The notes under the pieces are model-generated. The model had not been told where the DNA came from. It was given only the letters and a program-made list of their open reading frames with translations, and ran no database searches. Shown here piece after piece: positions 26,951-35,464 of a stretch of DNA of 64,000 bases (the first letter of the stretch is position 1; every line of letters begins with the position of its first letter). The position numbers and the translations under genes were made by a program. Where the stretch lies: positions 1 through 64,000 of the forward strand of contig JAEXHI010000038.1 of NCBI GenBank assembly GCA_023450085.1, written 5' to 3'. This stretch comes from Bacteroidota bacterium. Its GTDB lineage: Bacteria > Bacteroidota > Bacteroidia > Sphingobacteriales > Sphingobacteriaceae.

Positions 26951-27352
26951 ATGGCAGAGACTGCAATCATATTTTTTGACGGGGTGTGCAATTTGTGTAA
27001 TGGCGCAGTGCAATTTGTCATTAAAAGAGACCGTCGTGATGTGTTTAAGTTTGCCTCCTTGCAAAGCGATTTCGCAAAAGAAACTTTGAATGGCACCGCT
27101 TTAAAAGTAGCCCATGGGGATAGCTTGGTTTTGTTAGAAAATGGAAAATTGTACGAGCAATCAACCGCCGTACTGCGTATTGCCAAAAAACTGCCTAGTT
27201 TGTGGCCATTGCTGTACGCTTTTATCATCGTGCCTCCCTTCCTGAGAAACGCCATATATCGATGGGTGGCTCGTCATCGTTACCAATGGTTTGGTAAACA
27301 AAATCAATGTTGGGTGCCAACTCCAGCACTCAAAAGTAGATTCTTGGATTAA
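26951..27352 (+). CDS. DCC1-like thiol-disulfide oxidoreductase family protein (DUF393)
   Basis: A 133-aa protein starting at ATG 26951 (MAETAIIFFDGVCNLCNG). It carries the family DxxCxxC motif, D10-G-V-C13-N-L-C16, and the later LYEQSTAVLRIAKKL and YRWVARHRYQWFGK that are typical of this group. The family is predicted to be thioredoxin-fold, with little direct functional evidence. The gene stands alone. Confidence 0.88.
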   Translation: MAETAIIFFDGVCNLCNGAVQFVIKRDRRDVFKFASLQSDFAKETLNGTALKVAHGDSLVLLENGKLYEQSTAVLRIAKKLPSLWPLLYAFIIVPPFLRNAIYRWVARHRYQWFGKQNQCWVPTPALKSRFLD

Positions 27353-27823
27353 CTAGATTTTGGGATAAGCGTTCTGTGATTTTTCAACATCTCCAGCCTT
27401 TGCAAATCGTCTTCTTTCTAATAAATTGAGTTAGATTGTAGTTTGGTTGATTTTTAGTGAAATGATACCAGCTTTGTTTTACTGACCCTGAAATAAATTT
27501 ATTGCATAGCTTTCCGCTTCGCTACAGGTCAGGGTGACGTCAGATGGGCGGTTCGTCATGCTGAATTTATTTCAGCATCAGCTTTATATAATTAAAAAGA
27601 CGTGTTAAAATAGAGTATAAATATTATAAAAAGACCAAAGTTGAGTCTTCGGTTTTATCGTAAAATAGTTTTCTCTCGGTAAGAGTTTCAATACTTCAAA
27701 AGGCATACTTAATTCTTCTAACTTGTAGATTACCTGTGGACTAATTAAGCGCTAATTCTATCCCTTATGGTTTGAAATTTAACTTATTATGGCTTTCTTT
27801 ATAGGAATAAATGATTACGCTTT
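27353..27823. other. 471-nt gene-free region with family B repeat
   Basis: No gene is seen. The region contains family B repeat copy 2 at 27481-27580, with partial similarity to copy 1 extending about 20 nt upstream. The rest is AT-rich sequence leading to the M48 protease gene. A near match to the -7 box (TATGGTTTG, about 27767-27775) is the only promoter-like signal noted. Confidence 0.5.
27481..27580. repeat. Dispersed structured repeat, family B, copy 2
   Basis: 99 of 100 positions identical to 21587-21686 with no gaps and the same orientation. The two copies lie 5.9 kb apart and bracket the efflux operon, the aminotransferase and the DCC-type gene. Confidence 0.92.
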
Positions 27824-29893
27824 ATGAAGAAAACTACCTACTATGATTTGACGAGCAACGAATTTAAAAAAGCCGCTCGAAAAGCCATTATCGCTATCCT
27901 CATTTTTATGCTTTCTTATCTGCTGCTATTTATACTATCCATTGGATTAGTGGTTTCATGCGGTGCATTAGGGATTGGTTTAATGGTGCTTAAACCTAGT
28001 GTGATTACCCTTGGTTTGGGGATTGGCTTAATTGGTTTGGGAGTGATTGTTTTTGTTTTTTTAGTGAAATTTGTCTTTAAAAAGCATAAAATAGATAGGT
28101 CTCATTTAATAGAGCTGAAGGAAGATGATGCTCCTTTGCTTTATGAGGAAATAAGAGATATTGTAGATAAAGTTCAAACCACTTTCCCAAAAAAGATATA
28201 CCTGTCACACGAGGTAAATGCTTGTGTGTTCTACGATTCGACTTTTTTGAGCATGTTTTTGCCCGTGAAGAAGAATTTACAGATAGGAATGGCTTTGGTG
28301 AATAGCACTTCTAGAACAGAGTTAAAAGCAATTTTGGCACATGAATTTGGTCATTTCTCTCAACGTTCTATGAAAGTAGGTAGCTATGTTTATACCGTAA
28401 ACCAAATCATCTTTAATATGCTTTATGATAATGAAGGATATGGAAATGCGGTTCAGCGCTTTGCTAGTGTGAGTGGCTATTTTGCCTTTTTCGTATCTAT
28501 AGGTATTAAAATCATTGAAGGTATTCAATGGGTGTTAAAGAAACTTTATAATGTGGTGAACATCCAACATTTGGAACTTTCAAGAGAAATGGAATTTCAT
28601 GCGGATGCTATTGCGGTAACTGTGGTAGGCAGCCAGCCTTTCGTATCCTCATTAATGAGATTAGATTTGTCCAATAACGCTTTTGACAGGACGCTTGGTT
28701 ACTACGAACAAAAAATCTCAGCCAATATCAAACCAAAAAATATTTATCCTCAGCATCGTCATATCATGGATACTTTGGCACATGAAACTGGAGTAGAATT
28801 TGTGAACGGAATGCCACTGGTGACCAAAGAATATTTAAACCATTACAACAAATCAAAATTGGTGATTAAAAACCAATGGGCCAGTCACCCAAGTACCGAG
28901 GATAGGGTAGATGCCATCACTGCTGGTAGCTTTCCACAAGGCGATGATAATGGCGAATCCGCATTGGTGTTATTTGGAAAAGTAGATGAGTTGCAAACCT
29001 CTATAACGGAGCTGTTGTTTGCCGATGTGGAATATAAAGGCCAAATTGTTTTTGATGAAATGGAAGTCTTTGTTGCTGACTATCAAGAGAACTTCAAAGC
29101 GAGCAGCTTTCCCAAAGTATTTAATGGTTACTACAATAGTTATGAACCTGGCAAAATCGATTTGGAGCAGTCGACACTTAACAAAACCATTTTAACGTTT
29201 GAGGAATTGTTTGGTGCGGACAAGGTAGACATGATTTATAGTGCGGTATGTTTGCAAACGGATATACTAACCATTAAACAAATTCACGAAGGGGATACCG
29301 AGATTAAAACCTTTGAATACGATGGCGTTAAATATGTGAAAACAGATATTTACGAGTTGTTGCCCAAATTGGAAAAGGAATTGTTAGATATAGAAGCTGC
29401 TTTAGCGGTTAACGACGAAAGTATTTATCATTACTTTAAGCAAGAAGCAGCTAAAAATAGTTCGGAAAAGTACTTCGTAGAAAAGTATCAAACCTTTTTG
29501 GAATTTGATAAAACTTATAACGAGGGCGTGTGTATCTACAACAAGGTAGCAGATGAAACGAGTTTTATACAGTTTACTACTCCTTTTGCAGAAATTAGGG
29601 AAAACCTTTTAAAGTTTGCACGAACAGAAAGTGAGCTCAAGATACAAATGGGCAATCTATTAGCTTTGCCATATGTAAATATTGATGCTGCCTTAAAGGA
29701 AAAAGTAGACGCTTATTTGTCTAAGCATACCTTGATTTATTTTGCAGGTAATAGTTATAATGATGATGAGCTAGATATTCTTTTTGGTGCTGCAAATGCT
29801 TTTAAAGAAATGCTATATCAAAACTACTTTGAAGTGAAGAAAAGCCTTTTAGAAGAAATGGCACGTTTGCACGCCATTAGAGTAGCAATTTAA
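27824..29893 (+). CDS. Large membrane M48-family metallopeptidase
   Basis: A 689-aa protein with two N-terminal membrane helices (about 19-45 and 58-84), then an M48 domain. The zinc motif HEFGH is at 173-177 and the third ligand is in EMEFHAD (E257, D261). The conserved WASHPSTEDRV lies further on. About 300 C-terminal residues after the protease domain show no family I recognise. HtpX/Ste24-type proteins of this sort act in membrane-protein quality control. The gene stands alone and is followed by a palindromic repeat. Confidence 0.85.
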   Translation: MKKTTYYDLTSNEFKKAARKAIIAILIFMLSYLLLFILSIGLVVSCGALGIGLMVLKPSVITLGLGIGLIGLGVIVFVFLVKFVFKKHKIDRSHLIELKEDDAPLLYEEIRDIVDKVQTTFPKKIYLSHEVNACVFYDSTFLSMFLPVKKNLQIGMALVNSTSRTELKAILAHEFGHFSQRSMKVGSYVYTVNQIIFNMLYDNEGYGNAVQRFASVSGYFAFFVSIGIKIIEGIQWVLKKLYNVVNIQHLELSREMEFHADAIAVTVVGSQPFVSSLMRLDLSNNAFDRTLGYYEQKISANIKPKNIYPQHRHIMDTLAHETGVEFVNGMPLVTKEYLNHYNKSKLVIKNQWASHPSTEDRVDAITAGSFPQGDDNGESALVLFGKVDELQTSITELLFADVEYKGQIVFDEMEVFVADYQENFKASSFPKVFNGYYNSYEPGKIDLEQSTLNKTILTFEELFGADKVDMIYSAVCLQTDILTIKQIHEGDTEIKTFEYDGVKYVKTDIYELLPKLEKELLDIEAALAVNDESIYHYFKQEAAKNSSEKYFVEKYQTFLEFDKTYNEGVCIYNKVADETSFIQFTTPFAEIRENLLKFARTESELKIQMGNLLALPYVNIDAALKEKVDAYLSKHTLIYFAGNSYNDDELDILFGAANAFKEMLYQNYFEVKKSLLEEMARLHAIRVAI

Positions 29894-29940
29894 TGTGTCT
29901 ATGTGTTTCGGTAAAAAAATATAACCACATAGACACATAG
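29894..29940. repeat. CTATGTG-family palindrome, copy at 29.9 kb
   Basis: TGTGTCTATGTG (29894-29905) is perfectly matched in inverse by CACATAGACACA (29926-29937). It begins on the base after the stop codon of the M48 gene and lies between convergent genes. Confidence 0.85.
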
Positions 29941-29979
29941 TAATCGCAATGGCATTAACAAAATGTCGTACCCTATCCT

Positions 29980-30642
29980 TTATTTTTCTAAAAGAGCCAC
30001 GTAAAATAACCTTTCTACTTCATCGCCTGCTTTGCTAGTTATTTTTTCGGTGAAAGAAGAAATATCCTTGATTTTAAAGTTTGCTGCTTCTGCTAAGGTG
30101 TTAATCCTGTCTTTGCTGTAAAGGTCAAAACCATAAGCGGTAAAAGGTAAGCTTTCCATAAAATCCTTATCTGCAAAACCAATGGCAAAAGTGCCTCCAG
30201 GTTTTAACACTCTGTAAATTTCTTTGATGAATTCTTCAGGGCTTTCCCAAAAATAAATGGTATTTACGGTGAGTATTTTGCTAAAGGTATTGTCTGAAAA
30301 AGGAATGTTGTTGCCATTATATAGATGGAAAGAAGCTCTGTTGGCTTCAATAGCTACATTGTTGGCTTCCGAAGCTTGTTTTTGCATCAGTTGCGAAATC
30401 TCCAAACCATAATAAGAAGTATGTTCAGCTTTGTTTAAGATTTCAGGCAGATGTTTGCAGTTGCCATGACCAAGTTCCAATATCAAATCACCTTTGGAGA
30501 TGTTTAATCCCTCAATGGTTTTTCTGGTCATGCCAATATTGTTTTCATGCATATTGTTGGCCACTTCTATACCTTCTGTATTTGCAGGGCAGCTTAATTG
30601 CTTGGCCAATTGTTGTAGGAAATCTTGGTCGTGGTTTTTCAT
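29980..30642 (-). CDS. SAM-dependent methyltransferase, class I
   Basis: A 220-aa enzyme. The SAM-binding motif I is DLILELGHGNCKHL, then YYGLEIS (motif II), VNTIYFWESPEEFIKEIYRVLKPGGTF (motifs IV-V). This layout is like the UbiE/MenG/Methyltransf_11 group. I start it at ATG 30642, which overlaps the stop of the upstream 66-aa gene (ATGA); longer N-terminal readings would run back through that gene. The substrate is unknown. Confidence 0.85.
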   Translation of the reverse strand: MKNHDQDFLQQLAKQLSCPANTEGIEVANNMHENNIGMTRKTIEGLNISKGDLILELGHGNCKHLPEILNKAEHTSYYGLEISQLMQKQASEANNVAIEANRASFHLYNGNNIPFSDNTFSKILTVNTIYFWESPEEFIKEIYRVLKPGGTFAIGFADKDFMESLPFTAYGFDLYSKDRINTLAEAANFKIKDISSFTEKITSKAGDEVERLFYVALLEK

Positions 30643-30839
30643 TTTTCTCCTTTCGGTGTTGGGCGCCATAACCATAAGCTTGCAATTACCAAAGGAATGG
30701 TGATGCTTAAACTGGCTAATTTAAGCTGGCCACTTTTTGCCACGATATCAGCATCTGAAGTAGTGAAAATAAAGATGGTTTCCTTAATAGCCCACACAGC
30801 GACAATGGTAAGAAGTAAAGCAATGATTTTGCGCAACAT
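30639..30839 (-). CDS. Small membrane protein, 66 aa
   Basis: MLRKIIALLLTIVAVWAIKE opens with a membrane helix, and a second helix lies at about 38-58 (LKLASLSITIPLVIASLWLW). The stop codon overlaps the ATG of the methyltransferase gene (ATGA), which supports both reading frames. Family unknown. Confidence 0.65.
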   Translation of the reverse strand: MLRKIIALLLTIVAVWAIKETIFIFTTSDADIVAKSGQLKLASLSITIPLVIASLWLWRPTPKGEK

Positions 30840-30929
30840 ATGAATTAAATAGAATTGATGTCCTAATATCCGCTTTTTTGGTCGATTTACGAGGCTAAAA
30901 ATGAAAAGAAGGGATTGAGATGATAATAA

Positions 30930-31088
30930 GCCGCAGATGCACAGATAAAATAAAAGTCGACGATTTAATATCTATATATCTGTGGCAAGAATGAGAAAGG
31001 TTTGTTAATTAAAAGAGCCACAGATGCACAAATCATGAAAAAGAAATCAAAGACGATGAATTCCTTAAAAAGTCTGTGTATCTGTGGC
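30930..31088. repeat. Two tandem CACAGATGCACA-family palindromes
   Basis: First unit: GCCGCAGATGCACAGATA at 30930-30947 with TATATATCTGTGGC ending at 30986. Second unit: GCCACAGATGCACAAAT at 31017-31033 with TCTGTGTATCTGTGGC at 31073-31088. Arm pairing uses several G-T wobbles. The second ends 6 nt before the adhP stop codon. Copies of the family also lie at 50973-51024 and 51271-51320. Confidence 0.8.
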
Positions 31089-31094
31089 AAAAAA

Positions 31095-32126
31095 CTATTC
31101 TGCTATTTGCAATACCATACGGCCTTCAATTTCAGCTTTCTTCATTTTGTCGAAAACGTCATTGATGTCTTCCAGTTTTGCTGCGGTTACATTGGCTTTT
31201 ACTTTGCCTTCCACCGCAAACTCAATGGCTTCTTGTAAATCTTTACGAGTTCCCACAATAGAACCTCTGATGGTAATGCGGTTCAATACCGTATCAAATA
31301 TCGATAAGTCGAAGTTTCCTGGAGGCAATCCATTTAAAGCCATGGTTCCTTTACGGCGTAAGGTTTCTAATCCTTGCTTAAAGGCAATAGGAGATACGGC
31401 TGTTACTAAAGCCCCATGCATGCCACCTGTCTCTTTTTTGAGGAACTCGCCTGGGTTTTGTTCTTTCGCATTCACTACTAAATCAGCTCCTAAACGTTTG
31501 GCCAAATCCAATTTGTCGTTGCCCACATCAATAGCCGCTACATGCATGCCCATGGCCTTGGCATATTGTACCGCCACATGACCTAAACCACCAATACCTG
31601 AAATAGCCACCCATTCGCCAGGTTTAACTTCTGTTTCCTTCAAGCCTTTATAAACCGTTACGCCAGCACAAAGGATAGGCGCCATTTCTAAAAAGTTAGT
31701 ATTTACTGGTAGGTGGCCTACATAACGAGCATCGGCAATGACATATTCGGCAAAACCACCATCCACACTATAACCTCCGTTTTGTTGACTTTCGCAAAGC
31801 GTTTCCCATCCAGTAATACAATGGTCACAACATCCGCAGGCACTGTACAACCAAGGTACGCCTACGGCATCGCCTTCTTTTACATTGTTAACATCAGGGC
31901 CAACAGCCACTACATAGCCTACGCCTTCATGCCCAGGAATTAATGGCATTTTAGGTTTAACAGGCCAGTCGCCTTCAACGGCATGTAGGTCGGTGTGGCA
32001 AACGCCGCTGGCAATCACTTTTACCAAAATCTGGTTTCTACCAGGTCTTTTTACCTCAACTTCTTCGATTTGCAGCGGTGCTCCGAACTCGCGAACAACG
32101 GCTGCTTTCATGGTGTTTGGAAGCAT
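31095..32126 (-). CDS. adhP: Zinc-dependent alcohol dehydrogenase, AdhP type
   Basis: A 343-aa medium-chain dehydrogenase that oxidises ethanol and other short alcohols with NAD. Catalytic zinc ligands are C43 (GVCHTDLH), H66-E67 (PGHEGVG) and the Cys in APILCAGVTVY. Structural zinc ligands are C97, C100, C103 and C111. The NAD fold has GIGGLGH and an Asp after beta-2 (AAIDVGNDKL). A second possible start is M6 (MKAAVV). It is last in order after ALDH and DUF779 genes but has its own promoter region with a Crp/Fnr-like site. Confidence 0.95.
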   Translation of the reverse strand: MLPNTMKAAVVREFGAPLQIEEVEVKRPGRNQILVKVIASGVCHTDLHAVEGDWPVKPKMPLIPGHEGVGYVVAVGPDVNNVKEGDAVGVPWLYSACGCCDHCITGWETLCESQQNGGYSVDGGFAEYVIADARYVGHLPVNTNFLEMAPILCAGVTVYKGLKETEVKPGEWVAISGIGGLGHVAVQYAKAMGMHVAAIDVGNDKLDLAKRLGADLVVNAKEQNPGEFLKKETGGMHGALVTAVSPIAFKQGLETLRRKGTMALNGLPPGNFDLSIFDTVLNRITIRGSIVGTRKDLQEAIEFAVEGKVKANVTAAKLEDINDVFDKMKKAEIEGRMVLQIAE

Positions 32127-32160
32127 AATTTAATTGATTTAGTGAACAATTATTGATGAA

Positions 32161-32204
32161 TAAAAATAGCTAGATTGGTGTTTATCAAAGCTGATGTAAA
32201 TCAG
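32161..32204 (-). promoter_or_regulatory. adhP promoter with Crp/Fnr-like site at about -41.5
   Basis: CTGATGTAAATCAG (32191-32204) is a perfect 5-bp-arm palindrome of the TGAT-N4-ATCA type. Read on the minus strand, a near -7 box TATTTTTA lies at 32168-32161, which puts the start near 32156 and the palindrome centre at about -41.5. That is the class II activator position of Crp/Fnr proteins. The spacing is observed; the protein is inferred. Confidence 0.5.
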
Positions 32205-32246
32205 TTTAAAATGAGATTTGGATAAGCTTTGTTAAGCTGATTGGCA

Positions 32247-32280
32247 TAAAAAAAGCCAGCAAGCCAATAGGCTCACTGGC
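32247..32280 (-). terminator. Terminator of the DUF779 gene
   Basis: GCCAGCAAGCC (32255-32265) and GGCTCACTGGC (32270-32280) form an 11-bp stem with two internal mismatches. On the minus strand a run of seven T follows. It separates the ALDH-DUF779 transcript from adhP. Confidence 0.8.
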
Positions 32281-32308
32281 AAATCAAACCAAAATATAAA
32301 CTAAGAAT

Positions 32309-32683
32309 TTATTTTGCAGTGCTAATCGGTTCAAGGTTATTCAGTTCCTCCTCTGTGAATAGCCTGTAATGTATTTTAAAGGTTTTGCCAAGGGGTGTTT
32401 CCAATGAAAACCCACCAACGCCAAATCCATCCAATACATCTAAAGTAAAGTGCGAGTGCTTCCAGTATTCGAAAAGGTCCTTATCTACCCAAAACTCACA
32501 TCCTTCTACTGTTCCAATGCATACGTCATGCATGCGTACGTAAAAACCACCTTTTTCGAAACACTGAGGCTGTGTGCCTTCACAACAACCGCCCGCCTGA
32601 TAAAACATTAATTCGCCATGTTTGGCTTTCAGTTCTTGTATCAGTTCTTTGGCTTTTTCGGTACTGTCTAATCGCTTAACCAT
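32309..32683 (-). CDS. DUF779 family protein
   Basis: A 124-aa protein of the DUF779 family, with the Cys-rich QAGGCCEGTQPQCF at about 30-43 and the conserved DVCIGTVEGCEFWVD and LDVLDGFGVGGFSLE. The family is often encoded beside aldehyde dehydrogenases of the ExaC/AldB type, as here (126 nt after the ALDH gene). The cysteines suggest metal or redox chemistry, but the function is not known. Confidence 0.9.
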   Translation of the reverse strand: MVKRLDSTEKAKELIQELKAKHGELMFYQAGGCCEGTQPQCFEKGGFYVRMHDVCIGTVEGCEFWVDKDLFEYWKHSHFTLDVLDGFGVGGFSLETPLGKTFKIHYRLFTEEELNNLEPISTAK

Positions 32684-32809
32684 TTTTTCTCCTTTCTGTT
32701 TATGGGAAATAATTTTGAGATTGCTTCCTCATTCTCACTCTCAAAAACGTTTTATTTTAACGCCATTGCTAGCCTTGTGACGCAATCTCATTGTGTACAT
32801 TATCTACCC

Positions 32810-34315
32810 TTAAAAGAAGCCTAATTTGTTTTTGTTGTAAGAAATCAACATGTTTTTGGTTTGACGGTAGTGCCCCAACATCATTTTATGGTTTTCTCTA
32901 CCTACACCTGATTGTTTGTAACCACCAAATGGCGCACCTGCAGGATAAGCATGATACTGATTTACCCAAACACGACCAGCTTGTACTGCTCTAGGCACTT
33001 GGTAAAGCTCATGAGCATCACGTGTCCAAACACCAGCACCTAATCCGTATAAAGTATCGTTGGCAATTTCGATAGCCTCTTCAACGGTTTTAAAAGTAGT
33101 TACGGCCAGCACTGGACCAAAAATCTCTTCTTGGAAAATGCGCATTTTATTGTGGCCTTTAAAGATGGTTGGTTTGATATAGTAACCACCACCTAACTCG
33201 CCAGGAAGTTCGTTAACCTCGCCACCCGCTAAAACTTCGGCACCTTCTTGCTTTCCTAATTCAATGTAGGTTTTAATTTTTTCGAATTGGATCTTAGAAG
33301 CTTGTGCACCCATCATCACTGTTTTGTCTAATGGACTACCTACTTTGATAGCATTGGTACGTTCAATTACTTTGGCAATAAATCGCTCATAAATATCTTC
33401 TTGTACCAATAATCTTGATGGACAGGTGCAAATTTCACCTTGATTTAAGGCAAATAGAACAGCACCTTCAACAGCTTTGTCCAAAAAGGCGTCGTCTTCA
33501 TCCATTACGGAGCTGAAGAAAATATTCGGAGATTTTCCTCCTAATTCTAAAGTTACTGGAATAATGTTTTCGGTAGCGTATTGCATTACCAAACGTCCAG
33601 TAGGCGTAGAACCTGTGAAGGCTGCTTTGGATACTTTAGGATTAGTCACTAAATGACGTCCAAGCTCTGCACCAAAACCATTCACCACATTCACTACCCC
33701 TGGAGGCAATAAATCGCCAATAAGTTCCATTAACACCATGATAGAGGTTGGAGTGCTTTCCGCAGGTTTTAATACTACGGTATTTCCAGCGGCTAGGGCA
33801 GGGGCAAGTTTCCATATACCCATTAATAAAGGGAAGTTCCAAGGAATAATTTGTGCCACCACACCAATAGGTTCGTGAACAATTAAAGAAACGGTATGTT
33901 CATCCAGCTCCGTGTGGGAACCTTCTTCAGCACGAATTACTGAAGCAAAATATCTGAAATGGTCTACGCCTAAAGGTAAATCGGCATTTAATGTTTCTCT
34001 AATGGCTTTACCGTTATCAATGGTTTCTACCGTAGCCAAGTATTCCAAATTATCCTCCATGCGTTGGGCAATTTTGTTAAGGATAATGCTTCTTTCTGTG
34101 GAGGATGTTTTGCTCCAGGTTTTGAAGGCTTCGGCAGCGGCGTTAACTGCTAACTCCAGGTCTTCAGGTGATGAATGAGCTGCTTTGGTGAATACTTTAC
34201 CGTCAATAGGAGAAATATTATCAAAATATTTTCCATTTACTGGAGCCACAAATTGGCCATTGATATAGTTATCGTAGTGCGATTTAAACTCGGGTCTTTT
34301 TACTATTTGTTCCAT
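32810..34315 (-). CDS. NAD-dependent aldehyde dehydrogenase
   Basis: A 501-aa ALDH superfamily enzyme. The catalytic Cys is C296 in NQGEICTCPSR, the general base E257 in LELGGKSPN, and the oxyanion Asn N160 in PWNFPLL. The extra Cys in CTCPS is typical of the ExaC/AldA-like acetaldehyde dehydrogenases that travel with DUF779. With AdhP it gives an alcohol-to-acid route. The divergent AraC regulator and direct repeats in the shared control region point to inducer-dependent expression. Confidence 0.94.
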   Translation of the reverse strand: MEQIVKRPEFKSHYDNYINGQFVAPVNGKYFDNISPIDGKVFTKAAHSSPEDLELAVNAAAEAFKTWSKTSSTERSIILNKIAQRMEDNLEYLATVETIDNGKAIRETLNADLPLGVDHFRYFASVIRAEEGSHTELDEHTVSLIVHEPIGVVAQIIPWNFPLLMGIWKLAPALAAGNTVVLKPAESTPTSIMVLMELIGDLLPPGVVNVVNGFGAELGRHLVTNPKVSKAAFTGSTPTGRLVMQYATENIIPVTLELGGKSPNIFFSSVMDEDDAFLDKAVEGAVLFALNQGEICTCPSRLLVQEDIYERFIAKVIERTNAIKVGSPLDKTVMMGAQASKIQFEKIKTYIELGKQEGAEVLAGGEVNELPGELGGGYYIKPTIFKGHNKMRIFQEEIFGPVLAVTTFKTVEEAIEIANDTLYGLGAGVWTRDAHELYQVPRAVQAGRVWVNQYHAYPAGAPFGGYKQSGVGRENHKMMLGHYRQTKNMLISYNKNKLGFF

Positions 34316-34336
34316 GATTTTAAAATTTGGTTATTA

Positions 34337-34427
34337 CAAACCTACGAGCATGGCCTCTTTGAGGATAGTAAAATTGTTTCAACCGATAGCACTATTGTTT
34401 CAGGTAATGTAATAGAATTGAAATAAT
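34337..34427 (-). promoter_or_regulatory. Control region of the ALDH gene: -7 box and AraC-type sites
   Basis: On the minus strand a -7 box TAGGTTTG lies at 34344-34337, so the start is near 34332. There is no -33 element. Instead ATTGTTTCA occurs twice in direct repeat, at 34373-34381 and 34394-34402, 21 bp apart, at about -41 to -49 and -62 to -70. An 8/9 inverted copy (TGAAATAAT) is at 34419-34427, nearer to araC. Two sites two helical turns apart next to -35 is the classic AraC activator layout. Confidence 0.6.
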
Positions 34428-34486
34428 GATATATTTACTTAACAAAAGAACTACTAACTCGTTATTGGAGTAAAGGGGGACGAAAA

Positions 34487-35410
34487 ATGAACCACAAACT
34501 TGATTTGGTAAAGTTAAGCAGCGAATCAAAGCTGCAAACATTGGTAGAAAACAGAACGTCGTATAGCTTGGAAAGATGCGAATTAAGTGTTTTTGAAACC
34601 TATGTAGAGTCATATAAAGTACCTTTAACTTTTAACGATTTTGTAATTACCAGTATGCTGCGTGGCAAAAAGGTTATGCACCTCAACGAAAAGAAGGAGT
34701 TTGAATACTTGCCAGGTGAAACGGTGATTGTCCCTCCGTCTGAAACCATGCGTATTGACTTCCCCGAGGCTAACGATTTTAACCCAACGCAGTGTATTGC
34801 TTTGGCTATTGATAACCATCAAATTAAACAGACCATTCGATATTTAAACGAGTATTTTCCTAAAGAAAGTAACGACGAGGAATGGAAGCTTAATTACGAT
34901 GAGTACCATTTTTACAACAATGAAGAAATTGCTTACCTCATCAATAAAATTATCAAAGTTTGTTCTGATACTTCGAGAGAAAAAGATGTGTTGGCCGATT
35001 TGACTTTGAAAGAGCTTTTGGTAAGGATTATGCAGACCCAAAACCTGAATGTTTTACATGGTGAAGCCGCTAGTCATAATCCATTGGCTTATGTGATTGG
35101 CTATATCAAATCTAACCTCAACGAAAAAATCAGCATCGAAAGCCTAAGTAACAAGGCTTGTATGAGCAAGGCTACTTTTTACAGGCTTTTCAAAAGAGAA
35201 TTAGGCATAAGCCCTAACGATTTTATTTTGACCGAAAAGATGAAAAAAGCCAAGGAAATGCTATTGAAACCTGGAATTAAAATAGCTTCCATTAGCTATG
35301 AACTGGGCTTTAGTGATGCCAATTATTTCATCAGGGCATTTAAAAAAGTGGTAGGAATGACCCCTGGAGCTTTCCAATCGCAAAGCATGGTGTCGAGATT
35401 AAGTTTTTAA
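34487..35410 (+). CDS. AraC family transcriptional regulator
   Basis: A 307-aa regulator with an N-terminal ligand-binding cupin-like domain (about 40-180) and two C-terminal helix-turn-helix motifs: ISIESLSNKACMSKATFYRLFKRELG, and IASISYELGFSDANYFIRAFKKVVGMTPGAF with the family signature. A good ribosome site AAAGGGGGA precedes the ATG. It is transcribed away from the ALDH-DUF779 genes and most likely activates them in response to an alcohol or aldehyde. Confidence 0.93.
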   Translation: MNHKLDLVKLSSESKLQTLVENRTSYSLERCELSVFETYVESYKVPLTFNDFVITSMLRGKKVMHLNEKKEFEYLPGETVIVPPSETMRIDFPEANDFNPTQCIALAIDNHQIKQTIRYLNEYFPKESNDEEWKLNYDEYHFYNNEEIAYLINKIIKVCSDTSREKDVLADLTLKELLVRIMQTQNLNVLHGEAASHNPLAYVIGYIKSNLNEKISIESLSNKACMSKATFYRLFKRELGISPNDFILTEKMKKAKEMLLKPGIKIASISYELGFSDANYFIRAFKKVVGMTPGAFQSQSMVSRLSF

Positions 35411-35412
35411 GT

Positions 35413-35440
35413 AAAAAAGCGTAACATTTACTGCTACGCT
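35413..35440 (-). terminator. Terminator of the ECF sigma operon
   Basis: AGCGTA (35435-35440 on the minus strand as AGCGTA) pairs with TACGCT (35419-35424), and the minus strand continues into six T residues at 35418-35413. It lies 25 nt after the 61-aa gene. Confidence 0.75.
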
Positions 35441-35464
35441 CCACACAAATCATTTAGTTCGTTA

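Noticed and set aside
26815..27255. 146-aa frame on the minus strand opposite the DCC-type gene
   Set aside because: The plus-strand frame has the DxxCxxC family motif and clear family features; this is its shadow.
30930..31088. Possible CRISPR array from repeated CACAGATGCACA units
   Set aside because: Only two inverted-repeat units, no regular spacers, no cas genes anywhere in the window.
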